Source: Trinickia sp. Y13 (GTDB lineage Bacteria > Pseudomonadota > Gammaproteobacteria > Burkholderiales > Burkholderiaceae). From it: a DNA stretch of 64,000 nucleotides. The stretch covers positions 1 through 64,000 of the forward strand of contig NZ_JAKWFK010000017.1 in assembly GCF_029522115.1 (NCBI RefSeq), written 5' to 3'. Made by a program: the position numbers and the translations under genes. Below the pieces are notes generated by a model that worked only from the letters and a program-made list of their open reading frames with translations, searched no databases and had not been told where the DNA came from. Below, one piece after another: positions 1 to 6,933 of this stretch (position 1 is its first letter; every line of letters begins with the position of its first letter).

Positions 1-240
1 TCGTTCAAGCTCGAGTTGGCGAACCTTGCGGCGCAAGCGCGTCAGTTCTTCGCGCTCCGCCGTCGTCAAGCCGTCGTGCCGCTTGCCGGTGTCGCGATCG
101 GCTTGCGCCACCCAGTTGTAGATCGTTTGCGCGGTCGGCTCGAACTCCCGTGCAAGCTCTTCGGGCGAGCGCCCGGCTTTGACTAACTCGACCATCTGCG
201 CCCGAAATTCCGGCGCGTAGGGGTTGTGGTGCTTTCCCAT
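1..240 (-). CDS. IS3-family transposase OrfA, 3' part outside the window
   Basis: The reading frame starts with ATG at 238-240 and runs off the left edge without a stop, giving about 80 residues. It begins MGKHHNPYAPEFRAQMVEL and contains the usual OrfA helix-turn-helix (AREFEPTAQTIYNWVAQAD), followed by the charged stretch that starts the leucine zipper (TTAEREELTRLRRKVRQLE). OrfA binds the IS ends and regulates or fuses to the OrfB integrase by frameshifting. A strong ribosome-binding site (AGGAGG) lies just upstream at about 247-254. A longer frame on the same strand in another phase (5-295) is a shadow and is not used. Confidence 0.8.
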   Translation of the reverse strand, partial: MGKHHNPYAPEFRAQMVELVKAGRSPEELAREFEPTAQTIYNWVAQADRDTGKRHDGLTTAEREELTRLRRKVRQLELER

Positions 241-288
241 GGCAGGCACCTCCTGTTCCAAAGGATAGGTGTCTACGAAAGCGGGTCA
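1..288 (-). mobile_element. IS3-family insertion sequence, one end only
   Basis: This is one end of an insertion sequence, identified by its OrfA reading frame on the minus strand. The leader before orfA (positions 241-288) ends in TGACCC when read on the minus strand, which fits the TG...CA termini of IS3-family elements, so I place the outer end at about 288. The other end, orfB and any target duplication lie to the left of the window. The exact terminus is inferred; an alignment with named IS elements would fix it. Confidence 0.6.
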
Positions 289-447
289 ACTCCACTCCGC
301 GCCTTGGGAAACGACGTCAACGTGTGGGATGCGATGTAGCTGGCGCTTGTGGCTCTGTCGTGGGGTGATAGGTCGAGTTCCGCCATCCTGGAATCTCGAC
401 AATCCCCTGGCGTATCGCCGCTTGAATAACGCTGACCTACACAATCC

Positions 448-1134
448 ATGACCAATATCGACCTCTCCTTTGACTCGCACTTCCAGACGCGCCCAGCGCT
501 GCGGTGGTGGCCGTGGGTCGGCTGCCAGTATGCAAGCTCGCCGGTTCGCACCCTTGTCCTCGGGGAAAGCATCTACGAATGGGCGAAAACGCCGCGGGAA
601 CAAGAAGTCTTCCGGGCCCGATATGCGAAGCCCGATGCGCTGCGCGTCACACACTTCAACCATGCCCTGAAGTTCAAGCGAAACTCTCGGTATGTGCGCA
701 ACATCGAGCGGGCTGTGCTGTCTACCGCCAAACCGACGAATGAACACAAGCTCGCGTTCTGGTCGTCGGTGGTGTATCACAACCTCGTTCTCGCCCCCCT
801 GCCGTCGCTGAAGCACCGTCCGTCGCAGCGCCAGTTTCGCGCCGGGTGGCAAGAAGTGCTCGATTTGCTTGGCCCGCTGGCCGTCAAGCAGATACTGGTC
901 TACGGCGTCGGGTCCGTCGATGCACTGAAAGAGGTTGCAGCCGAGCGGCAGCTCCCGTGCCGAATCGACAAGGTTCCGCAGAACATCAATAGATGTTATC
1001 CGCGCGCCGGGTCGCTTACGACCCCTGCGGGGGAAGTCAAACTTCTGTTTGTCCTGCATCCGAGCCGTCCTTTTAGCTGGAAGCCTTGGAGCGCCGTTAT
1101 CCTGGAGCGGCTGTCCCTATCTGTGGCCGTTTGA
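448..1134 (+). CDS. uracil-DNA-glycosylase-superfamily-like protein
   Basis: This 228-residue protein is not one I recognise by name. It has the layout of the uncharacterised uracil-DNA glycosylase-like family. An early WVG...Y segment is followed by a strand ending in LVLGESIYEW (about residues 36-46), a middle FWSSVVYHNLV segment (about 105-115), a strand LVYGVG (about 152-157), and a late HPS followed by F-x-W (about 207-215) where the family carries its second active-site loop. In true glycosylases those loops hold the water-activating residue and the DNA-intercalating segment; whether this protein is catalytic cannot be told. No good ribosome-binding site precedes the ATG, so the start is provisional. 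It lies just inside the IS3 end, in accessory DNA. Confidence 0.5.
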   Translation: MTNIDLSFDSHFQTRPALRWWPWVGCQYASSPVRTLVLGESIYEWAKTPREQEVFRARYAKPDALRVTHFNHALKFKRNSRYVRNIERAVLSTAKPTNEHKLAFWSSVVYHNLVLAPLPSLKHRPSQRQFRAGWQEVLDLLGPLAVKQILVYGVGSVDALKEVAAERQLPCRIDKVPQNINRCYPRAGSLTTPAGEVKLLFVLHPSRPFSWKPWSAVILERLSLSVAV

Positions 1135-1572
1135 CGTACGCATCGGCTTCGAGGGCGGTGCTTGCTCTTGCAAGACGACCACGTCCGGTCGTGAAAGCGC
1201 CGCTGCGGGTCCTTCACCTTCGTGGGAGATTCTATAGGCGACGATTCCGAGGTCGTGGGTATGATGGTCGTCAACCATAAGCCTCGCGAAGGCCTCGACA
1301 GGGAGTCCGGGCAACTGGCCTGGCTTCTCAAGACAGCAAATCTGCTCGTCAATGCGCTTCGCCCCAGGCTGGCGAACAGCGTGTCGTGATGCAGTGGCAA
1401 ACTGGTTCCGCCGCTGCCATTGCACCGAAGCCTTGCGATTCACCTAGGTCGGTCATTAAGGCACGGTGGTCTTCGCAGCAATTTAGTCTCGTACCGACCA
1501 ATTGCAGCACAGTGCCCTTCTGAGGCGTCTTGCGAAGTAGCATGTTCGACGAGGAATTTTTGTTCTCAACTC
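1135..1572. other. intergenic stretch, no supported gene
   Basis: Several overlapping frames cross this stretch on both strands, but none has a recognisable domain, a credible ribosome-binding site or consistent codon use. One minus-strand frame ending at 1117 looks weakly protein-like (LPGLPVEAFARLMVDDH) and could be a decayed gene; I cannot support it further. Confidence 0.4.
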
Positions 1573-1835
1573 TTAGGCCCCAGTTTCAATCAAGAACTTC
1601 GTGCGGTCCTTTGCGTTCGCCATCCACGCGGGCGCCGGTCTGCGCCCCGACCACGTGGCGCCACTGTCAGGGTCACGATATTTCGCCGGCTGCGGGCCGC
1701 GGAGATAATTTCCGGGTCTTTTCGCTTTGCTTCCAGTCGCAACCGACGCCATCGACTCATTGCCATCAACTAAAAAGCGGTCCCGACTCCTCGCATTCGC
1801 AATCCACGCCGGCGCACGACCGCGTGCTGTTGTGA
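1573..1835 (-). pseudogene. H-NS-family protein, C-terminal remnant
   Basis: The last ~85 codons of this frame match the tandem C-terminal DNA-binding domains of Burkholderia-type H-NS proteins: a partial first copy (RGRAPAWIANARSRDRFLVD) and a second copy (KYRDPDSGATWSG, then APAWMANAKDRTKFLI). Upstream of about 1835 the homology stops abruptly, there is no start codon in a sensible place and no N-terminal oligomerisation helix. The second copy has RRPAPAW where RGRAPAW is usual, at the AT-hook-like contact. I read it as a truncated hns gene, plausibly damaged during rearrangement next to the IS element. Confidence 0.65.
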
Positions 1836-2572
1836 ACGCCGGCCGAAAAGCGACACTAAACGACGGCGTCTTTGTAACAAGGCACGAAAATTGACGAGTC
1901 AAGGGCGGGCGTAGCCCGGCGCAGCGAACCCTTGACGCGGCGTGGGTTTGCCACGCTCTGGCATGGTTGGAAGCGCGGCATTCCCGGGCTTCCAACCATG
2001 GCAAACCGTCTCTTTGACGTCGTCGTTTTCTGTCGCTTTTGGACCGTCGTCAACAGGCTTGCGATAGATGATGCCGCGTACGGAGCCTACCAATTCGGCA
2101 GGGAACCCGGGGACCTGCTGGAGCATTTCCTTCTCCTCGATTCGGCTCGGGGCATCAGCGATGCCGGCGCCCAGCAGCGTATTCGTGAGTGGCTGGTCGA
2201 TGTACATGATGACCGCCGCTCCTAGGCCAGACGCGCGAGACGGACTCGTAGTCGACACGTCAGACCGGGTTCGAGCGGTTGTCACGCGCTGGCAACCGCA
2301 ACGATTGGCCACATAGAAAACGACACACTTGCGAACTATCGAGTCGAGTTGAAACAAGACATGCTCGGAGGCGTTGGCACTGCAACCCTCCGCGCATATC
2401 CGCGGCGCTCATCCACTATCTGGTATTTGGTCGCAAGGCGGTTGCCGCCGCATTGACAGGGCAAGAGGAACTGCCACCGCGCCCGCAACCGAATTCCTGG
2501 CAGAACGCAGGTAACGTTGCCGCAACGCCGGCGCATCACCCAGTTCCTTGTCAGATAGATGAGGTGTTCGCC
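1836..2572. other. accessory DNA with no firm gene
   Basis: This stretch contains an inverted repeat (annotated separately) and overlapping weak frames. A minus-strand frame from an ATG at 2205-2207 to 1899 (about 102 codons, starting MYIDQPLTNTLLGAGIADAP) has somewhat protein-like composition but no recognised domain and reads through the inverted repeat at its end. It may be a small unknown protein or a remnant; I do not call it. Confidence 0.3.
1962..2000. repeat. 12-bp perfect inverted repeat
   Basis: CATGGTTGGAAG (1962-1973) is followed after 15 nt by its exact reverse complement CTTCCAACCATG (1989-2000). An outer GGTTTGCC (1946-1953) pairs with GGCAAACC (2000-2007) after a bulge, so a long imperfect cruciform is possible. 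No T-run follows, so it is not an obvious terminator. It may be a remnant of a mobile element or a protein-binding site. Confidence 0.55.
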
Positions 2573-2791
2573 ATGACCGTTGAAGAAGCAGCGAAATATC
2601 TCTTCATCAATCGCCTTCATATTCACAGTCTGCTCGCATCAGGGAAGCTGCTCGAGGTCTTGCCGAGGAATCCAGATGGTCAACCCGATATCGATGTCGC
2701 TTCTGTAGAAGCGTACCGCACCGAGATGGAAGCCGCACGGCGCGCCTGGTTGGATTCACAGACCGAGGACAACGACCCGCTGGGACTTTGA
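2573..2791 (+). CDS. excisionase/MerR-like helix-turn-helix protein
   Basis: This is a 72-residue DNA-binding protein. Residues 2-31 (TVEEAAKYLF, then NRLHIHSLLASGKL) have the winged-helix pattern of excisionase-family HTH domains, and the acidic tail ends SQTEDNDPLGL. Small proteins of this kind act as excision factors or as the DNA-binding antitoxin of toxin-antitoxin pairs. I chose the ATG at 2573 because GAGGTG at 2561-2566 is a well-spaced ribosome-binding site. The same frame is open upstream to 2279 with non-repetitive but unrecognised sequence, so a longer N-terminus is possible. A 50-codon membrane peptide follows after 58 nt, and no recognisable toxin is next to it. Confidence 0.6.
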   Translation: MTVEEAAKYLFINRLHIHSLLASGKLLEVLPRNPDGQPDIDVASVEAYRTEMEAARRAWLDSQTEDNDPLGL

Positions 2792-2849
2792 CGAGCAGCC
2801 CCGTAAAGCGAAGGCCCGCCGCCGTTGACGACACCGAAAGAGGCACGAC

Positions 2850-3002
2850 ATGAAACGGGCCAACCATCTTGCTGAATGGCTTTTCCGCTTCGCTTCATCA
2901 CAGAGAAATATAGACCGGGTCGCGATGTGGCTCGGTGGGACCGTGTCGCTCGTCGCGGCAGCGCCTGCCATTGTGATATTAGTCATGTTGATAATCCGGT
3001 AA
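2850..3002 (+). CDS. 50-residue single-pass membrane peptide
   Basis: This short frame starts with ATG at 2850, preceded by a purine-rich GAAAGAGG at 2836-2843, and ends TAA at 3000-3002. The product has a basic, amphipathic first half (MKRANHLAEWLFRFASSQ) and a C-terminal hydrophobic helix of about 22 residues (VSLVAAAPAIVILVMLII) that would span the inner membrane. The size and architecture resemble type I toxins or small membrane regulators, but I recognise no specific family. It lies 58 nt after the HTH gene on the same strand and may be co-transcribed with it. Confidence 0.45.
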   Translation: MKRANHLAEWLFRFASSQRNIDRVAMWLGGTVSLVAAAPAIVILVMLIIR

Positions 3003-3180
3003 GCAGTCTCTGCCGGTCCAACCGCTCCTCGACTAACAGCGAGGACAGTACGCATATCACGCTGGTCGGGATGACGGTAATCCCTATTCGCGTAGGCGGA
3101 ATGCGCTTTGTGCTATCGTGGCAGCACACCACTCGCACTGGGGTAGCCCAACTACCGTGTGCTAAGCAAAGACGAACCGA

Positions 3181-3522
3181 ATGGATGAGAGAAAGCGCGA
3201 AAGCATTGTCGCCTACCTGCGACGCAGAATGGCTGAATTCAGTATCGAACCCGAAGATGTTGCCGCCTCGATTGCCGAGGACCAGCGCCGCCAGCGCGCC
3301 GTGAGGTATCGCGACGCCTTCGGTAACAGTTGGGACGGTGAAGGTGCGGCGCCGCAGTGGGTCGTCCAGGCGACCAGTGCTGGACAGTCGCTTGAGCACT
3401 TCGCGGTAAATGGAACGCCAGCACACGAATCCCTGCGCCGGCCAAGCATCGATTGGAGTTACGACCCGTTCGCCGGCACCCGTTTGGCCACTGTCAAATC
3501 CGAGAACATAGGGGCCTCCTGA
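3181..3522 (+). CDS. small H-NS-family DNA-binding protein
   Basis: This 113-residue protein carries an H-NS C-terminal domain at about residues 41-75 (VRYRDAFGNSWDGEG, then PQWVVQA, then AGQSLEHFAV), matching the family pattern Y-R-D-x-x-G-x-x-W-x-G-x-G-x-x-P-x-W. The N-terminal helix is short (MDERKRESIVAYLRRRM) compared with the ~60-residue oligomerisation region of canonical H-NS, and about 38 residues of unrecognised tail follow the domain. Such proteins silence horizontally acquired AT-richer DNA or modulate resident H-NS. It is intact, unlike the H-NS remnant at 1573-1835. The ribosome-binding site is weak. Confidence 0.65.
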   Translation: MDERKRESIVAYLRRRMAEFSIEPEDVAASIAEDQRRQRAVRYRDAFGNSWDGEGAAPQWVVQATSAGQSLEHFAVNGTPAHESLRRPSIDWSYDPFAGTRLATVKSENIGAS

Positions 3523-3566
3523 GAGCGTTCTCGGCAACGCGGCAAACTTGCCTTGCAACTGCACAG

Positions 3567-3773
3567 TCAATCACGGCCCTTCCGTCGTGCCATCACAGCT
3601 CGAATGTCTCTCTCGCTCGTTTTCCCGGTCTTGTCGCGCATTGTCTTCAAAGTCGTGTCCGGGCCAAAACCAGGGATAGGCTTCGCCAGATTCTTGTTCT
3701 TGGTATTCCCATGTTTCAGGTCAATCGTGCCATCCTTGTCACGATGGCGGCCGTCGAGTCCCGGTTGCTTCAT
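3567..3773 (-). CDS. conserved-looking small basic protein, unknown function
   Basis: This is a 68-residue, highly charged protein beginning MKQPGLDGRHRDKDGTID and ending in a basic tail (VMARRKGRD). I do not recognise a named domain; the pattern resembles small hypothetical proteins found beside mobile elements in Burkholderiales. The start is well supported: AAGGAG lies 7 nt upstream of the ATG on the minus strand (plus-strand 3781-3786). It points the same way as the CBASS operon but is separated from its last gene by 145 nt, so co-transcription is possible but not shown. Confidence 0.6.
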   Translation of the reverse strand: MKQPGLDGRHRDKDGTIDLKHGNTKNKNLAKPIPGFGPDTTLKTMRDKTGKTSERDIRAVMARRKGRD

Positions 3774-3918
3774 GGTGGCGCTCCTTGTTATCCCAATTCT
3801 GGTAATACGACACAGTACCTACAACAGCGACTTCTCTTCTGCCGACGCCTACGTCTAGCAAACGATGTCAAGTTTGACTACCCCGGGCGCTACCGATATG
3901 CGCTAGGCTGGGCAAACC

Positions 3919-4500
3919 CTACCCAAACAAGCTTCCACGGAACATGTCTACGCGTCTCAACTCGTTTCTTGGTAGCAGAGACACTTCCTGGCTGCAGAAT
4001 GGAGCGCGAAGGCCGGCACCTTCGGTTACACGACTATCGACATACCAGTCCGCACGGTGGTGCTTGAGTGTTTTTTCGATTTCGAAGCAATTCGCCATCG
4101 CCCAGCTTGATGTCTTAAGGACCACAGCACGAGCTTGACCTGCGACCTGGCCATCGAACACTGGGCTGAGTGTCGCATCCTGAGGAAACGCTAAACCCAT
4201 AACGCAGATGGCGTACAGTTTGCCCGAGCATTCTCTCTCCAACCATTGCTTGCACTCATCGAGCTCCGCGAGGACACGTCGCCGTGCGCGGGCAGGCCTT
4301 GCCTCATAGGACAGCATCAGGACCGAGTCGTTCCAGACATAGCAGTGGCTATGGTGCGGCATGCCGTAATTTGTCTTCGCCACTGCTCGCTCCTGCAATA
4401 GCAGCATCGCGGACGAGCCCCTGCCCGACGCCGCGTCCCTTCGTGTACCTACTAGGTCGAACATCGTCACAATGCACGGCAACCAATCAGTGGTGTCCAT
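3919..4500 (-). CDS. unknown protein, last gene of the CBASS operon
   Basis: This 193-residue protein starts at the ATG at 4498-4500, supported by GAGGAG a few bases upstream; a longer frame to 4659 overlaps the preceding gene and is rejected. It belongs to no family I can name. Near the N-terminus it has PCIVTMFDLVGTR (residues 8-20), and after a gap HSHCYVWNDSVLMLSY (about 51-66). A strand ending in F-D followed by a strand containing N-D-S-V is loosely like the metal-binding strands of class III nucleotidyl cyclases and Pycsar cyclases, but this is only a visual resemblance. It starts 11 nt after the 69-residue gene, so it is very probably co-transcribed with the CBASS genes. Confidence 0.6.
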   Translation of the reverse strand: MDTTDWLPCIVTMFDLVGTRRDAASGRGSSAMLLLQERAVAKTNYGMPHHSHCYVWNDSVLMLSYEARPARARRRVLAELDECKQWLERECSGKLYAICVMGLAFPQDATLSPVFDGQVAGQARAVVLKTSSWAMANCFEIEKTLKHHRADWYVDSRVTEGAGLRAPFCSQEVSLLPRNELRRVDMFRGSLFG

Positions 4501-4511
4501 CAGTCTCCTCG

Positions 4512-4721
4512 CTATGCGGAAATCATCGTGTATTGAATGCCCGCCGCGTCTAGTAACGCTAGAAATTCCACGGGTACGCACGAGAAGTTGACCGTGCCAC
4601 CCACGCCCCCGCTCTCGGGTGGCTCCGAGACAATATGTACCCCCTGCTCCCGGCTCCATTCAACGAAAACGTTGCGAAATTCGCGGGCTTGTTGTGCGGC
4701 TATAGCGACGGTTGCCATCAT
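4512..4721 (-). CDS. 69-residue unknown protein in the CBASS operon
   Basis: The frame lies 14 nt after cap3 and 11 nt before the last operon gene, all on the minus strand. The protein starts MMATVAIAAQQAREFRNVF and has a central glycine-rich segment (PPESGGVGGTVNFSC) and a C-terminal VPVEFLALLDAAGIQYTMI. The pattern suggests a small alpha/beta fold. I recognise no family. Its position between cap3 and another tightly spaced gene argues that it is real and belongs to the operon. Confidence 0.55.
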   Translation of the reverse strand: MMATVAIAAQQAREFRNVFVEWSREQGVHIVSEPPESGGVGGTVNFSCVPVEFLALLDAAGIQYTMISA

Positions 4722-4735
4722 CCCTTCCAGTTGAA

Positions 4736-5212
4736 TTACGATTCGAGAATCGAGGCTCTGTGCATCATGTTGCCATCGTGAACACCGACATAAAGCCCGG
4801 CGGGAAAGGTAGCAGTGCCGACAATAATGAAGACGACACCGGCAAGCCCTGCTGCAGCGGCAGCCTGCGCATAGTCTTCAGCGAGCTTGTGGTCATCATA
4901 TGAAGGGCTGGGATGCGACTCGGGATGCGTGTGCCACACACCTGCGCAGTGCATTCCCCGCTCGAACATGATTGCGCGCTCCTCCTCGGCTAGCGATTTG
5001 TCTATGACGACACGCGTCCGATGTGCATATTTCGGTCGCAGAAGAGTCGCGACTCGCATCGTCACTTCGCCTGTGGAGAGGGAAGGCGCGTACAGCTGCC
5101 CGACGCTTTCAGCATTGCATCGGCCAGTCTGGACACGCGAACGGAGCATCTCGAGGACCTCATCGTCTAACACCAACTCCCAGGCTGCGTCTGGAAGCGC
5201 AAACCGCATCAC
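4736..5212 (-). CDS. cap3: Cap3, JAB/JAMM-domain deconjugase of type II CBASS
   Basis: This 158-residue protein is a JAMM metalloprotease. It has the glutamate E35 (CNAESVG) and the zinc motif with H94-x-H96-P97, P101, S104 and D107 (GVWHTHPESHPSPSYDD). In type II CBASS, Cap3 cleaves the covalent link that Cap2 makes between the C-terminus of the CD-NTase and target proteins, and so limits nucleotidyltransferase activity. The start overlaps the stop of cap2 (ATGA), which implies translational coupling. All predicted metal ligands are present, so it should be active. Confidence 0.9.
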   Translation of the reverse strand: MMRFALPDAAWELVLDDEVLEMLRSRVQTGRCNAESVGQLYAPSLSTGEVTMRVATLLRPKYAHRTRVVIDKSLAEEERAIMFERGMHCAGVWHTHPESHPSPSYDDHKLAEDYAQAAAAAGLAGVVFIIVGTATFPAGLYVGVHDGNMMHRASILES

Positions 5213-6933
5213 GCGGCCCCCGTTTGCCCGGCAAGCACGTCGTCAAGAATGCGCGTCAGCCGAACTGAATGGAAAGCATCCTCAGATTTCGGAACCAAGG
5301 GGCCCGGCACGACATTGACACCGAGCGAGTCGAAAAATGCGGACGAGCGGACGATGGACCATACGAGCGAAGTCGACGGAGAATCGACGTCGAGAACGCC
5401 AAGAACGCACTCACAAGCTGCTGCTGCTGCTTGAGCCACATCCGCGACACCGTACTCGTGAAAACCGGAGTTGCACGCCGGCAAAACAATTTTTGTGTCA
5501 TCCAGCCATTTTGCAGCTTGAATCTGGAGGACAGGGTCATCGGCAGGCCACGCGGCGGTCTTGTCGATAAGCACAACATGCGACGCGGCGCAGAACGGCT
5601 CCATCCATGCGTGAACAATTGGTATGCCCGGGAAGGCGCTGTTGCGTACCTCACGGAGAAACATGCGAATGCTCTCCTCTCCTGTGCAATCAATCACGAG
5701 GTCGAAATCGCCCGGTCGGCACCGCGCCAGAATCCAGTCGGCCGCCATCGCGCGATGGCCTTTGACGTCCGCCCCGGGAATATCGGCATTGAGCTGCGCC
5801 GCCAGTTCGACGGCCTTAGACTGAAACAACGCGCGCATTCCGAGCGGATGTCGCGAGACGTTTTCCGGCATCACGTCATCCATGTCCACAAGCGTCAGGA
5901 GCTGTATCCCAGCCTTCACGAGTCCGATGGCCAGCGGCGCGCCAAGCGAGCCACTGCCGAGGACAAGAACCCGCTTCGTTCTCCGGCTCTGGATTCGCTC
6001 AAGACGCTGGTCGCGCACGATTGCCCAGTCAGGGTCCATCCGCGTGACCTCCAGCGGAGCGACTCCCGGCAATCCAAGCCCTTTCACCAGTGGCGGCGTC
6101 AACTGATACGCGTATACCGCGTTCGAGGCAGTCAGGAGGACGAAGCCTGCAGGAGGCTCATTCGGGTCCGACGAACACCATGCGCTCAAGTTGAACTCGC
6201 CGTTGGTCGCCTCATATGTCAACTGCGCCAGCTCGCCAAACGTCCGCGGCCAGTTGTCCGGCGTCCAGCATACCGACGCGGGAAGCGGCATGAAAACGGC
6301 ACGCGCCAGTTCCAGAGTGCCTCGAGAAAGTCCGTGCCTGCGCGCGAGGAAATTCGGGTCCTTACCGGGTCCCGTGGCCACACCAACGCGGCCAGCCTCG
6401 TAAACCGCTACACGTCCTTCGACAATTGACTCTACGCGCCCGAGCGCATTAAGTAGCTGGCGGACTCGCCGGCGCATATTTCGCTTTGCGCTCGAATCGC
6501 AAAAGCGGGTCCAGTAGGCCAGAGCTTCGCGCTCGAACTCCGACATCACCCACGCGATATCGTTGCACTTTTCGAGGAATTCGTCGAAGGCCTTAAGCAG
6601 GGCATATACGGCTTGCTCCGGCTCCGTATACGCACTCGGCTCGTTGAGTTTCCCGAGACAAACCAGCCCCGTCTCTTCGACGTGCGGCAGCGTAAGGCAA
6701 AGTGCTTTGTCGACCATGATGCGCGGCGCACGGGCGGGAAATCCGCGCGGCAAAACGAGCTTGATGCGCGTTCGCCCTCGCAAAGCGGGGTGCTGCAGGT
6801 CGAATTCCCAGATGTGCGTCGCCCCAGAGCGTTCGCCCACTCGCTTAAGGAACGCTGCTCCGGCGCCGTCCAACCACTGCACTACCGCGGCCACCTGCCC
6901 AGCGAACGGAGCCGATTGCTCTTCCGCGCTCAT
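5209..6933 (-). CDS. cap2: Cap2, E2-E1 fusion ubiquitin-like conjugation enzyme of CBASS
   Basis: This 574-residue protein has the two-part layout of Cap2. The N-terminal E2-like domain (about 10-150) carries the likely catalytic cysteine C92 (ETGLVCLGK). A linker or adenylation-associated region follows, then a ThiF/E1 domain from about 318 with the nucleotide motif LVLGSGSLG (324-332), the VDMDDVMPENVSRHPLG segment (349-365) and a likely catalytic cysteine C487 (LPACNSGF). Cap2 activates the C-terminus of the partner CD-NTase and conjugates it to a target, priming signal production on infection. Both junctions overlap by ATGA, with the CD-NTase upstream and cap3 downstream. Confidence 0.9.
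   Translation of the reverse strand: MSAEEQSAPFAGQVAAVVQWLDGAGAAFLKRVGERSGATHIWEFDLQHPALRGRTRIKLVLPRGFPARAPRIMVDKALCLTLPHVEETGLVCLGKLNEPSAYTEPEQAVYALLKAFDEFLEKCNDIAWVMSEFEREALAYWTRFCDSSAKRNMRRRVRQLLNALGRVESIVEGRVAVYEAGRVGVATGPGKDPNFLARRHGLSRGTLELARAVFMPLPASVCWTPDNWPRTFGELAQLTYEATNGEFNLSAWCSSDPNEPPAGFVLLTASNAVYAYQLTPPLVKGLGLPGVAPLEVTRMDPDWAIVRDQRLERIQSRRTKRVLVLGSGSLGAPLAIGLVKAGIQLLTLVDMDDVMPENVSRHPLGMRALFQSKAVELAAQLNADIPGADVKGHRAMAADWILARCRPGDFDLVIDCTGEESIRMFLREVRNSAFPGIPIVHAWMEPFCAASHVVLIDKTAAWPADDPVLQIQAAKWLDDTKIVLPACNSGFHEYGVADVAQAAAAACECVLGVLDVDSPSTSLVWSIVRSSAFFDSLGVNVVPGPLVPKSEDAFHSVRLTRILDDVLAGQTGAA

Noticed and set aside
2983-3570. 195-codon minus-strand frame
   Set aside because: It is the shadow of the H-NS-family gene at 3181-3522, which has a clear domain.
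4501-4659. N-terminal extension of the last CBASS-operon gene
   Set aside because: It overlaps the preceding 69-residue gene, and a good ribosome-binding site supports the start at 4500.
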